Below, one piece after another: positions 46,300 to 59,054 of a stretch of 64,000 nt of DNA. The stretch's first letter is position 1. Every line of letters begins with the position of its first letter. This DNA is from Melieria omissa. Its lineage: Eukaryota; Arthropoda; Insecta; Diptera; Ulidiidae. The translations under genes and the position numbers were made by a program. Under the pieces are notes generated by a model. The model was not told the origin of the DNA. It was given only the letters and a program-made list of their open reading frames with translations, and did not search any database. The stretch is taken from NCBI GenBank assembly GCA_963971225.1, contig OZ020267.1, positions 55,197,590 to 55,261,589 of the forward strand, written 5' to 3'.

Positions 46300-47480
46300 G
46301 AAATCATAAATAATTCCGTTAGGTGACGCAAAATTCCGCTTAGTCATTTCACTCAACCGAGTCAGACACACAGAAAAGAGAAAAAAATTACCGCACATTA
46401 AAAAACAGTAAATACAACTACAACAGTTAAAGCAAAAACCCAACAAGAAAAAAAACAGCAATCACAACAACTACAACAACAATCGCAACGGCAAATTCAT
46501 GTCCAAGAATTTAATCAAATTCACAATTATAAACTTTTTTCCCATTCATTTTTCATTCATTTAATACAATACGAATAGAAGTCACAACAACAACAACAAC
46601 AACAAAGACAACCAAACATTTTAACAAAGCAACGCCAAATCATCAAATTGAATACCACCCAACAACAACAACAACAACAACAACAACAAACATTTCTAAG
46701 CTAAAACAAAACGCAAAAATAAAACGCAAATTACAACAAAAAAGGCGCAACGACGAGTCCGAACAGTTCACTGACCCAACAAAGACGGCACTAGTAGAGG
46801 CAACAACAACAACAACAACAACAGCAACAATAGCAACAGTAGTAACACCGAAAACCGCACAACGTAGCCAAGCAGAGGCGGCCAAGCGCTGCTAGAGACC
46901 AAAAATTCACAAAACAGCAAACAGCCAAAAACTAAAAGAAAAATTCAAATAAATAAAATAAAATAAAAAAAACCGAAATGAAAAAAACAAAATCACTAAA
47001 AGCCTCCAAAGTGTCGGCACAAATTCGCATGCGGGCTGCGCACAAAAGCGGCCAAAAATTATGCAGCTGCGCAGGCGTGCGAGCCTAAGAATACAAATGA
47101 AATATTTTTATTTATTTGCAAAGAATAAATAAGCATAACAACAACAACGACAACAACAATAAAGATGTAATATTCAAAAGCAATACACAAAAAGGCCAAC
47201 AAACGAACAACGAACGCAACAAATGTGCGAACTGGCGGGGGTGGAGTGGGAAGCCACTAACCAATTTGCATGGTTCTAAGTGACGACACACGGTAGCGTC
47301 GAATTAACAATGGCCACAACAACAACAACAACAACAATAGTTATATTTAGTGTAATAATCACATTAACGGCAACAAGAACAATGCCACAACTAACATCCA
47401 CACACAACGCGAATGTAGACATTTCAATAGAACGAACGACAATAGAAGTTGGTGTTTGAATCATTTGAAACACTCACCTA
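46300..47480. other. CAA-rich, UTR-like DNA
   Basis: A- and C-rich sequence with CAA runs at 46581-46604, 46663-46689, 46801-46826 and 47316-47338. It resembles an alternative 5' leader exon, but I cannot define its ends. Confidence 0.4.
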
Positions 47481-47699
47481 TCTAAAACCCATTCTATGCA
47501 ATGTGTCACATTTGTCTTGTTGGTGGTGAAATGGTTAAAAACGGGCCAATACCGGCTTTACTTTAGTTGATTTTCGAGCCATTGAACTCATTGTGGTAAC
47601 ACAGGTTTTGTTTTGGCATTTTCTGTACAACGACAGACACTTTATACGAAATTCTTGTTTCCTGATGTCACTGCGCCACTGAATCTTGATCTATGATTC

Positions 47700-48260
47700 G
47701 GGTGAATTTTATTGAACAAACAATTACGTAATGCTCAGTCGTCCCTTTGGTGTCTAATAAATACCACATGGACCAAAAAAAGTTCCTAGAATTATCACCG
47801 TAAGGCGATCTCAGTCAATCGATTTGACTTTTTGTTACTTGGGTTGCCACACCTGTCAGGAAACACTGTGCCATTTGATCTTCTTTCGAAGTTTTACTTA
47901 CAGACGAATGCAAGTTCAATGTTTTACGATCTTTACGATGGCTGTGCACATGTTTGATGAAAAACGAATACTCGCCTCACAGTAAGACCCTGTATGAGTG
48001 CCGTATAATCATCAAAGACGACTTCATATTAGTGATGGTTTTATGGACCAAGCAATGTGCCTTAACTTTAGACAAATCTGATGGAAAATATTCTCAATCT
48101 TTTTATTGAAGATATGTTTTAATTCTACCAAAACACCATTTGACACAACACAAGTTGTATGAAGTGCGAATTTTAGGCTACTTTACAACTGTCCAAATGT
48201 GCTGGACCACCTGTCTAGTCGTCTGATTTGAATGTTATTGAGTACAGTGAACCAAACAAA
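47700..48260 (+). mobile_element. Tc1-like transposase relic
   Basis: Near 48130-48245 the plus strand reads QNTI*HNTS, then ATLQLSKCAGPPV*SSDLNVIE. This aligns with the QQDNDPKHTS ... WPPQSPDLNPIE hallmark of Tc1 transposases, including the position of the third catalytic residue. Stops interrupt it. Further upstream, ILVMVLW near 48030 fits the GGGSVMVWG block. Terminal repeats were not found. Confidence 0.55.
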
Positions 48261-48843
48261 GAGCTGTATAGCAATTCTCCTATATTCAAGTGAAGTATTT
48301 TTAGTTTTCCTTTAAGTTTTAAATAAAATGTAAATTTTTGCAAAATAAAAAGTCTGCTATAAAAATTGTAAGAAATTGTAATTTTTTCTCGAATCTTGGA
48401 ATCAATGTCTAAATGTATAGAGGCGACTATTGAATCAAAGACCCTTTCCACTTAGTTGAAATGGTTTGCTTTTGCTTTTGATCCATTCTAACTTTGACTT
48501 TAACTTAATTTCCCAAGTGTAACTACTCTATAGGAATTCGGACTGATCTGAATATAATTTGAACTGGTTACTTGTCAACCATAGATGACTGTAGAACCAA
48601 TTTGTTTTCTTAGAGCGAACTTACTCTTTTAAAATGGTGACATCGACTAGAAGACAGTCAATTGTCTCCGTCTGCATCCATTTGCAACTAGTCCAAAATT
48701 AGCCCTAAGTAAACCAGTTTATAAACCAGTTTGTCACAGTCCAAAAACCAGTTTAAAAACCAATGAATTTTGGGAACCCGTTGTCTCAGGTCCAACAGGG
48801 TATATAATGATTTTTTTGCTATGAATGAAAAACTAAAATATAT

Positions 48844-49257
48844 TGTAACGATGTCGCTGTGCTATGCATGAATGCGTTTACGGGTATACTTTTAGGCACG
48901 CACTTTAGAGTACGACCGGTTTGCTATTATTCCGATATGGCAAGGATGGCTCGCGATGCTAATGGGATGTGCGAGAACAGTCGAGCGATAGTTCAATTGG
49001 AATGTGCGAGAACAATCGGCGCGATAACCAGACAAATATAAAAGGCAGCCCAGTGTTGCACAGGGGGACAGTCTGATTTGATCAAGGGGAAACATGCAAT
49101 AGTCCAATAAGTAGTAGCAAGTGTAAATCCAAGCAAAGTGTAAATTAGTAAATAAAGTGATTGCTGGTTTTTGACTGCGTTTGCGCTGAATAGTTGAAGT
49201 GGTTTTATTTTCAAGCACAATCCAGAGATTAAGCCTAAAGAATTCATTTTCGTAACA
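48844..49257 (+). mobile_element. Solo LTR of an LTR retrotransposon
   Basis: A 414-bp unit starts TGTAACGATG and ends TTTTCGTAACA (5'-TGT...ACA-3'), flanked by an exact 4-bp duplication ATAT (48840-48843, 49258-49261). Inside are a TATA box ATATAAAAGG (49036), an initiator-like ACAGTCTG about 30 bp later and AATAAAGTG near 49150 as poly(A) signal, in the U3-R-U5 order. No primer-binding site follows, so it is a solo LTR left by recombination. Gypsy or BEL type cannot be decided. Confidence 0.88.
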
Positions 49258-49261
49258 ATAT

Positions 49262-51939
49262 TCTAATTTTTGCTGATCTTAGTTTTCTTATCAGTTGTTT
49301 TTTCCAAATTAAAAATAACTTTATTTTGTTTTGTCTAACCTATGACTCAATATTTTTCATTTGTTTCTTATTTGCGATTTGTTCCATTTTAAGCCACGGT
49401 ACATAAATTTTATGATCATAATAAAACGAAGCTAATTTTTGGCTTTGATGGCAACGTCAAGCAACGTGACTTGAAACGCCATTTCATCCGCTAAAAATTG
49501 ATGTATTATGTGGTGTTTGCGTGCTAATGAAAACGGTATCAACAAACGTTACAGTCAATGACCCACATTACGTCAAGAATGACAAGTTTTTGTTTCAAAA
49601 CATTTAAAGTATCGTTTCAGAAGAATTGTGGTTGCGCTTGAATCCATCGATTAATTGACATAACATAATTCAAGGAAAAGTCATGTACAGACTTTTGCCA
49701 GTAAATGGACCTCGAAAATTTTATCATTTTGGAGCGCAAGTATTTCTTTTAGGTTATGTCAAGTCATGGGTTGTAACAATTCTCGAACTTTCTCAGATAA
49801 CACTGAGCAATTTAGAAAAGAGATACATCCAGATGTGCTCGAAAAAGTTATGCAAACATGAGTTAAATGAATAGAGTAGGTTTGGATGGATTTTTCGATG
49901 TGTGATTTCAAACTTTCTTGTTCTGGTTCATGACACATAGATTCGAAAGGTATGCCGAATTGTCACCGATTTGTATTCGCACGCGACAACCTTAGACAGT
50001 ATTTATTTTGCCATGCAATAATAAAACATTTTTTAATGTTGCTCTGTAATTTTTGCACAGCCGCAGCACATAACATCAACTAAATAAATACTCGATCGTC
50101 AGCCACATTGCATCGCAGCATCCGCCTGGTGCAGCTAATCGGGCCCATCATCCATCCATCCACACTCATCCCCAGACATTCATTCAAGCGTACAGACGAC
50201 ACAGCAACAACACTCGCCAGCGCCAGCGCACCGGTGCCATTGGTTTGTTTTTCGTTCGACCAACTTTTCACACCGCACACTGCCCAAGCGGCCAAAAAAA
50301 TCAGCACGTGCGGCATTGGCAGCAAGTGCACCAGCCACCAGCAACTGCTGCTACTATTGCAATGTTGCCGCACAGCAGTGGCGACCGCCGCAACAAGCGC
50401 AGCCTTCATTGGCGATCGCGGCGCTGCTGCGACCTTAATGCGCGCTGGCTGCAGCTGTGTGCTTGCAACGCGCTGCTGTTGTTGTTTATTATTATTTTTT
50501 GTTGTTCTTCTTCTAAGAGTGCGCAGCTTGCCAATGCCATTTGATGTTGTTGCTGTTGCCTATTGTTGCTGTTGTTGTCATTGTTCTTCACACCAACATT
50601 ATTTGGTTTTTCTTGGGATTCCTGTGTCATGTCATTGCAGTCATTGGCGGTTTTCTGCTGTTCGCCCTCCGGCTCCTCTTTCCTTGCATTCGCTTTGTGT
50701 TCACATCTTGCTGAGTGCAGTTCTTGTTGTTGTTGTTGTTGTTGTTCATTGCTCTTTGTTGCAATTCTCGGTCTTGGTCAAGTTTTTTCTTGGCTTTGAC
50801 TTCATTCACTAGACACCAACTCACACTCACACACACACACACACACAGATGCAGCCGGTGTGCCATTCGATGGTGTGATGCTGTTTCGTTGTTCTTCTAA
50901 TGTCTCTAGGGAAAATCATATTTGACTGTGTTTTGCTATTGTTTTTCTTGTTGTAATTAATGTTGCGGTTGTTGTTGGCCTTGTGCTGCCGCTCGCTGCA
51001 TGCTGCCAACTTGGTCAAGTTCCGTCCCAGCGCCCCCTCACCCAAAGTGCTTGTTGGTTCTTTTCTCTTATATTCTTTCAGTTTCTTCAGTTTTTTTGCG
51101 CCTTGCATTAAATTTGCATCTTTCGCCCGTTTGGCGCTTTTATTGCATTTCGTTTGAACTCGACCTGGTTTCGCTTTTCACTCCATTTTTATTTTCTTCT
51201 TTTACTTAGCAACGGCAACAGTTGGCTGCCTTTGTTGCCATTGGAGCTTTTATGAATGTTGCCTCTTCCTCTTCTCACTGGAACGGAAGTAATCTTTTGC
51301 ATACATCCACATATACACACAAACCTACTAATCATTACATTCGTGCACGTTTTGTTGCTTTTTCGTTGACTTTCTTCGTTTCATTGGTTTGCATTTTCGT
51401 TCAACTCGTTTGATGGCTGCCATCAAAACTGACCTTATTCATTCGTTAGAATTTTCTATGTTGGTCTTGAAACGAGATGCAAGAGGAGGAGGAAGCCGAT
51501 TTTAACGATACTCTATGAAGATGATGAATGTCGTTCATACTTTTCACTCTTCATTTCTGGTATCAACTTTGTCAATTTCACTTCCGCTTAAAGATCTTCG
51601 ACTACTTTTTCTAATTCGAAATATGACAATTAATTTCTGTTACATCTAAAAATAAATAATTTGGAATTGTATTCTAGTCAAGACTTCCAAGAACTGTGTA
51701 ATTTAACACTTCTAAAGACCAGCAGTTTTTGAAACGATATTTTAAGTGAATAAATTAATTTGTTCAGAACATTTCAACAACGTCTTAACTCCAAACTACA
51801 TCGTTCCGAGAAAATTCAATTTTAAAGTTTACCATTACAGGCATTTCAAGATTTCCAAAACAGGTTTCAACGTCTTATGAGTAGTGTATCGAATTTTTTA
51901 CAACGTGGTTTTGACAGATAATACCGTGCAACAAAAATA
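49262..51939. other. Noncoding, with a GC-balanced patch
   Basis: 50100-51420 is GC-balanced with TTG runs (50728-50748) and a CA tract (50828-50847). Several long overlapping open frames (up to 234 codons from a non-ATG start) are low-complexity Cys/Leu or Gln/Asn translations of triplet repeats and are not genes. It may be regulatory DNA. Confidence 0.45.
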
Positions 51940-51994
51940 AAAAAAATTCAAAACCCGAAAAATCGAGTTTTTTCTCTGACGTCAGGATTCTTTT

Positions 51995-52190
51995 GAAAAG
52001 GACTTTAAAAATTCAAGGACATGTTTATTTGAAAACATTATTTTCAAAATTGAGCGCATTGTAGAATAAAAATATGGATATCAAATGAAAGAGAAAAATG
52101 TAATGTTTTGGTGCAAAAGGACAAAGAGGTATTGAAAATGTCCTTTTAAAACTTTATCCTTGAATATCCTTGGAAATTTCAGAAATTTTT
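51995..52190 (+). repeat. Dispersed 240-bp repeat, copy 2
   Basis: Plus-strand partner of 8870-9110, with the blocks GAAAAGGACTTTAAAAATTC, ATATGGATATCAAATGAAAG and TATCCTTGAATATCCTTGGA in the same order. It ends about 25 bp before the MITE at 52218. Confidence 0.55.
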
Positions 52191-52217
52191 TTTTTTTATA
52201 TATCTTAAGGACTATTA

Positions 52218-52809
52218 TCGCACACGCACTACAAAAGTGGCACAACTCAAAATTTTTCTACCAATCAGCAAAAGCTCAGTATATTTTGTTGTTGTTAACT
52301 GTTACAAAACTACAGTTAGGTCTCTCTTCAAGTCAGAAGTTTGATGCTATTTGACCGCTGCAGCTCAATGCAAAAGAGTCCTAACTCAAATTGTGTCACT
52401 TTTGACGAAATAAATTTTTGTTAAAGTTAATTTTAAGCAAAATTCTGAAAATTTTTGTATATATTTTTAATTATTAAAATTAATTATGAATTTTCAAAAT
52501 TTTTCTTTCAACTTTTTAACTGTAATTTATAATTATTAAATTCAGAAAAAGTGGCATAACTTGAAATAATTCCGTAATACTTGAATTCAAATATCATCAA
52601 AACAGTCACAACTAAAAATTTTAGATTTTCTAGTGTAAAATAAAAAATAATTTCTTGCATCTTATCATAAAGCATAATCTGTAAGAATTTTCTACTGAAC
52701 GGTCTATACGTTATTTAAAAAAAACTTCTATTTAGCGCAAAAACAGTTTTTTGCGTTTCCTGAAAAATCAAAAATTTTGAGTTGTGTCACTTCTGTTGTG
52801 CGTGTGCGA
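52218..52809. mobile_element. 592-bp element with 41-bp terminal inverted repeats
   Basis: The left end TCGCACACGCACTACAAAAG continues GTGGCACAACTCAAAATTTTT. The right end is its inverted complement with about four mismatches over 41 bp. TA flanks both sides (52216-52217, 52810-52811). The end motif GTGRCAYAACTYAAA recurs internally near 52384, 52550 and 52605. No transposase is encoded. The TA duplication suggests a Tc1/mariner-mobilised MITE. Confidence 0.85.
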
Positions 52810-52811
52810 TA

Positions 52812-53530
52812 TGTACACTACCACATTCTCGAATTTCGTCCTTCTGCTGCTGAAACTAAAGCTTTTCCCCAAAAGTTATTTTCAATTATTGCTCTCCGTG
52901 CTCATCACTAACTTCACCAAGTTCAAGTTTTCGGGAAAAAAGTGCAAGTGGCTCTGTAGGAAATGTATTTTAAGAGACATGTTGATCCCTATTTCACAAT
53001 AGGCGTCAATCATTTTGTAAATGTGTACTAAATGTAATGTTAAATATTTTTACAATACAATTAAAGTATTTAAACCATTTATCATATGGTCAGCTTGTTA
53101 TTTTTAAAAGCACAAATGGTTCTATAAATACGATTTCAGCATCCTTAATGATATAGGAAATATCCATATCCTATAGACATCATTAATGATCATATGCAGA
53201 TACACACAGGGTTCAACCCTTCAATGGTTCATAAGTTATAACTATTTGATGCTTCTTATCTTAAGTCCGCTTATATTTAAAGACCAGAGACCATATCAAA
53301 CATGAAAGAAACTTTTTATTTTGCAAATGATTTCAACTTAAGAACTTCTTGACCACTTATATCTTGCACTTATATCTTACGCCAGTCTAAAAGTTATAAC
53401 TGAAGTATTTTTAAATGGTATAACCTGTAGAGATTTGAGGGAAACACATTGCAATGGGTGAAGGAGACCTTTTTTAATTCTGGAAAAGATTTGGTGTAAT
53501 GGACTGAACGCAGCGAAATTCTTCAAAGAA
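52812..53530. other. Noncoding spacer
   Basis: AT-rich. CATTAATGATSATAT-type repeats near 53140-53195 form a small inverted pair (GATATAGGAAATATCC / GGATATTTCC-like). No gene. Confidence 0.45.
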
Positions 53531-53534
53531 GAAA

Positions 53535-53720
53535 TACCAATAGCCGACCTCGATATTCCAGCCGGCAGCGCACTGGTTTTCCATACCAGAGGTTTTTTGG
53601 TTCGATTCCTAGCACTCGTCTACAACAATCGCTTTCCACATGAAAAAAATAAGTCAAATTCCTTAATAACAATGGCAAAATCTTTGAGTGTCTCCAAATG
53701 TGTGTTGTAGAACGTGTTGA
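53535..53720 (+). mobile_element. tRNA-like SINE relic
   Basis: CTGGT-TTTCCAT-ACCAG forms an anticodon-arm-like hairpin and GGTTCGATTCC is an excellent B box, but the acceptor stem does not close and the T stem is imperfect. The following ATGGCAAAATCTTTGAGTG resembles the ATGGCAAACTTCTGAGAGT core of the SINEs at 8400 and 59055. A diverged SINE is more likely than a tRNA gene. Confidence 0.4.
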
Positions 53721-56700
53721 GAGAAAAACAGTGTTGCATGCACATTTCGAACCGGTGTAATTTGTGGTATCACAATGGGTCATATATAAATTTAACTGTG
53801 TCTCATACGCAGACAGTACCAGATCCCGCCAACCTCTTAATACTCTTAAAACCAGCAATAGTCTCTATTTAAAATTTCATCATCATGGCTTCGCGAAATC
53901 ACAAACAGGACATAAAGCACCAACTCCACCGCTTCGTTGCCTAGTTCGGTTTTTGACAACTACTTTTAACTCCTTCCAGCTTAGTCAGACTTGACCAGCC
54001 TCACACTCGACCGGTCTTCACCACAAATTGCAATTCCAACTGGGCGGACTTCTTCTGTCAACTAGTGGGCTCCACTTTTTAGCCTTCTGTGCATTACTAA
54101 CTTCTTCTATGCAGAGAGTCTAAGTTAAGCAGATCCATTTCTGCCTTTATTTCTTGTGTCACAAAGCAGCTTTTATGAGGAACTACTCATTTAAAATTTA
54201 AGTAAGGCCAAAAGATTAGGAATATTATTCTCCAAAAATGCTTCACGAAGTGTTGTAAATTCTTTGTTATTTCTGTGGTTCTTTTCCAGGTCGAACTCCT
54301 ATTTTAAAGTAACAAAATATACACAAAAACAAACTAACAAATAATACTCACACTGGGGGTGCTTTGGGGTTCCAACCTCTCGAGCAGCTATTTGCTAAAC
54401 AACAATTGTGACTGGCAAATATGACTTTAAATGGGCTCAAAAAATGGAAACAGAACCCCCGCCAAAATGAAATCCTCTTTGATGTAGAAATTAATTAAAT
54501 AATTGAACTAAATAATTTAAATACCTAAATACTTCACTCCGATCGACGTTTGTTTTGTCTAACTGATTAAAAAAACTATTAATCAGAATTTTTGTATCCC
54601 AAGCGAAAGCAGAAGTCCTTAATCTATAATCAATCTAATTTTTTTTAATTAAATATCATTTTCTGCCTCTTTCAAACATAAAAATCGCATCAGCCACAAA
54701 TTTCGAATAAGTATCATTGGTATTTAATCTGAACTAGTGCGGCTAATGTATTCATAGCAGTACACACATATACCGTTTTAGTTAATGGGCCAGATCACAT
54801 TACAACAATGTACCGACATCAGCGCCAGCCAGCCAGTCAGCCACCAAAAGTGGCAATCGCGGCACAGTTGAAAAGTTCAACTGTATCTGTCGGTGATTCT
54901 CTTAGTGCTAATGTTTATTGTTGTTGTTGCTGGTGGTAGCATTGTTTTTTTTTCAATTCATATGCAAACTGACCTGACCCATCTGACTTGCCAGGCCCAG
55001 GCGTTGGTGCCCAAACGCTGGCATCGCTTTGTGTCATGAAATCTAACCTCATTTTTAACACACAATAATAATAATGAAAACAACAACAACTGCCGCTACA
55101 ACTGCGCCATTGACAATGGCAATCGCAAAGCGCCATTGTCAAAGTCATATTCCAAATAAATTAAAAAACATTAGAAAAAAAATACAATGGCAAAGTAACA
55201 ACACTTACGAATAACACAAATACCAAAAGCAACAACAACAACAACACCAACAATAGCAACAATAAATGATTTCACGTCATGCGCATGCCCAATAATAAAT
55301 GCGAACAACAACAACAATAACAAGAACAACAACAGCAATGGCAGCGAAAACGGCAATAATGGCCAACAGTGCCAACAACAACAGACGTCGATATAGATAC
55401 AACAATTTTCAACAACAACAACTAAAACAACAACAATAGTATTTATTCCATTTTATGCCATTCCCGGCCTCCATGTTCCACTCTGCGCGAAACCATTCAA
55501 TTCAAATTGAAAACGAAGAAGAAGCAGCAGCAAAAAAGCAACGCTAAAACATTTCAACGTCAAAAACGTCAAAACGTCAGATTCCACTTCGCACTCCAAC
55601 TCCAACTTCAGCGCACCGAAGCTCACACATCGCTCCATATCACACACCGCTGTGGTCTGTGGCACCAAAGAAAGCCATCACCAACCGCCACAACAACACA
55701 CCAACACCAGCACCAAATGAGAAAATTAACAACGCCAACAACAACAACTAATCTCACAGAACAACAAATGCCGAGCTCATAAAATTTTTATAAATTTATA
55801 TAGCAAAAAAGACGCAAACATATTGAAAAAGACAGAGAAAGAAAGAGATGAGAGAAAGCCGCAGACAGCAAAGAAAGCCAACAAGAAATGCGACAAATGA
55901 AAGAAAGAGAGAAACAGTCGAATCTGTGCCAACAACCAAAGTAATGACTAAACTACAACAACAAAAGCATTAGCAACAAATACAACAACAATATATATAT
56001 TATTAACACTACTTTACCAACAACAAAAACAACAACCGGCGCACCGCCAAACCCCAACGTCATTGCAGATACTCGCAACCAACGAACTCACACACTCGCG
56101 CTTCGGTGCGGAACACAACAGCAGCATCAGCGCCGGCACGAATTTCGTATCTAAATACGCCACAACAACAACAACCGCAACAAGAATACTCATAAAACTA
56201 ACATCAACAACAATTACAACAACATTGGCAATAACACGAATACCCAACGCATTGCTGCTCGTATAGCGGCCAATGATGTTCGTGCCGCGCATACGCGAAG
56301 CCACCCAAAACACTTCAGCAACATCGGCAAATGGCAACCGGCGCGTCTCGCCTACAGCTTCTTCGACGCCAACGTTGTGTCTGGCCACCAACTCCGACTT
56401 CGGCTAAGCGAAATCAACAGCAACAACTAAGCTAAGCCAATTGTTGTGTTCGGTTGTTTGGATGTTTCGTAAATGCGTTCGGTGTCGCAAATTGGTAGTT
56501 CGTACGGTTCGGTTGGCTCGTAGTTCGTTCGGTTCGATCGTTCGTTCGTTCGTTTGCCGAACGCGGAAGTATGTCAGCAGGTCTTTTGAGTAACGGTACT
56601 TCGGTTATAGGTACATTGTTATTGTTGCTGTGGTTGGTAGTGGTAGTGGCAGTTCTTTTGTTGTTGTTGTTGTTGCCATCGTAATGCTGATGTTGCTGCT

Positions 56701-58740
56701 GGCTTGTTGATCACGCCGATACGGCGCTAATGATGATCGTCGTCGCCGCAGTTGTTGTTGTTGTCGTCGTCATACAACCGAGAGCCGCCACTCGTACAAT
56801 ATTTTGTGCTCACTGTTTGCTCTGCTCTCTCGATCGAACACTCTTGCACGAAGTTGTTAGTTGCCCGGCAACATGTTGCCCACTCTCAGCCTACCTCTCT
56901 CTTGCGCTCCACAGTTTACCGTTAGCCGCATGTTGCATGTTGACTGGTTTTTTTTACATGTTGGCCAAGTTGACTGTCGTTTGACGTATGACGTCGGCTT
57001 CGTTTGTGTGTTGGTGTTAGTGCTGGTGCTGGCCCCACCAATTGACTGCTTGTAGCCGTTGTCCGCCAACTTGTTGAAAGCGAAATTTATTATGAAGATG
57101 ACTTTGTGCCGGCCGCAGCGCTTTGGCTCTCTTTTGCGCTCCCTTTGCGCGTTTCACTATCTGCTGAGAACTTGTCGAGTCTTCTGCTTGCGCTTTGCTT
57201 CGGTTTTGTGAACTTTCTTCTTGTTTTTGGCCCTTTCAAGTACTGAGAGACACGCATTCGTGGGTCCACTTGTCGCCCCAATCGTTTCGCTCGCCAGATG
57301 AAGCTTTTTTGCCTTGGACCTACGGCACTTCATGCGACGCATACAAACTTGACTGAATCGCGCTTGTTGCTACACGAATTTAAAAAGACGTCTACCTGAC
57401 TGTCGTCGGACACTGACAACGGTATTCTCTGCTCCGAAGTTGGTGCAACTACACCAACAATAATTACAACGTGTTGTTGCGTTACAATCGAACGCTCAAA
57501 GGCAAATTCCTACTCAATCGCCGACTTATCTTAGATTTATCTGCTCTCCACATCGACAACTTCCAACATTTTTCGACCGCGTAAATTATACCAAAATTGT
57601 CTGTCGAGCGCGAGAACTATAAAATTTCTGCTACACCTGTAGTTCCGTTCGAAATTTAACTTTCGTTGCTTTACCGTTAAACGTGCACGCAATACTCGTA
57701 TTTGTTGTTGACGCTCTAGTATTATGGGCCAGATCGGTGCTAGCGAGCGAGCTTTTGTAACCAATCAACCGGTTAGCTACAATGAGAGTAGAAATATTTC
57801 TACCCAATTTCTATGCTAATTTTAGATATTATTAATGTCTTGACCCAAATACCGTTTCAGTTTCTTAACGTCGACATCCAGCCAAGTGTTGGCTGTGGTT
57901 GTTATTGCCATTGGTTTATTGCTGTTGCTGCTGCTTGCGATATGCTTCGTGCTGTTGCTGCTTAGCAAATGTGCGAGAGAGTCTCAAAGTTGCATTAGTC
58001 TCTGCAAAACTTGTTTACTGCATCGGTCAAGACTAATTCGGAATTGAATTTGCTGCTGTTTTTGTTTGTCGCTTTCATAGATAGAAACGGCATTGGTAAG
58101 AACAGAGAAGAATTTGCGAATGTTGTGAGAGGAAATGTCGTATTGGCAAACGACTTGGCTTCGTACAGTGTTGAAATTTTGTTGACCATTTGGAGAAATT
58201 GAAAAATCCAGAGACAATGAAAATATGTAGGAAGCTACTGGCGTCTCCGGACACTCACTACCAAGTTGGAACATAGGCAAAACTGGTTACTTGATCGGAT
58301 CCTTTTGCGTTCTCTAAACGAAAATCATTAGTGATACAGAGATCTGCCGTAATCATGGACCTGCTTCCTGATGCCTACATTGTCAGCTCAAAATTATGGT
58401 TGAGAGTTTATCCTCGAGTAGTTATCTGTACTTAAGTGTGCATAATTCATAAACTTGTATGGATGTTTGTAACAGAAAGCACCTCGGAGAGTAACTCTAT
58501 CAAAGCGAAAACATTGTGCTGTTTCCAAAAGAACAGATCGATGTATGAGAGATTGAAAACACAAAATTGAGAAAAAGTCTTTGCTAATTAGTCTAAGACC
58601 AGTCTAGGTCTCATTCTTGGCAAATTGCTTACAATGTTCTTAAGTAAAATCCAAACTAAATTCAAAAGTGGCAAAAGCCCACATTTCGGATTGTCTCACT
58701 TCAAAAAAATTGAAAGAGAACTGTTGTAGTCTTTCTTAGA
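53721..58740. other. Noncoding, probable intron with GC-balanced patches
   Basis: CAA-rich DNA at 54900-56000, then a GC-balanced patch 56030-57430 with a GTTCGTTCGTTCGT tract (56535-56553) and TTG/GTC runs. Many short open frames on both strands have no domain. This patch could hold an alternative promoter of the downstream zinc-finger gene. Confidence 0.4.
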
Positions 58741-58747
58741 GTCTGTC

Positions 58748-59020
58748 TGATGAGTTATTTGATATGACTGTTGCCGATTTAGATCGCATATGATACAGAT
58801 AAGCCCAAATCTTCACCTTTACTGATCAAAGTAACTAACCTCTGTTCAAAAAGATGGAAATAGCACTATTTTATGGTTTTTTTTTTAGTTTATCTGATAA
58901 GCAACGAATCGATGTTTGCTGATTTAGGTCGTGTAAAATAAATAAAAATTGTTCAAAAGTACTATAAGCCTTACGAACTGTCAGATTAGGCCAAATCTTA
59001 ACCCCCAACTGATCTATCTT
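58748..59020. repeat. Degenerate direct duplication
   Basis: TTGCCGATTTAGATCGCATA ... GCCCAAATCTTCACC (58772-58820) is echoed by TTGCTGATTTAGGTCGTGTA ... GCCAAATCTTAACCC (58917-59005), both followed by ACTGATC. Confidence 0.55.
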
Positions 59021-59054
59021 CTGAAAGTTGTTCTGATAAGGAAACTACATACAT

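Noticed and set aside
50108..50812. Open frame of 234 codons on the plus strand
   Set aside because: It starts at a non-ATG codon and is a Cys/Leu/Val-rich translation of TTG-type repeats, with equally long frames on the other strand; no domain.
53535..53640. Possible tRNA gene with a good B box
   Set aside because: The acceptor stem does not pair and the T stem has mismatches; downstream similarity to SINE cores makes a SINE relic more likely.
55507..55782. CAA-rich frame as a Gln/Thr-rich protein
   Set aside because: Low-complexity translation of triplet repeats in UTR-like DNA; no conserved block.
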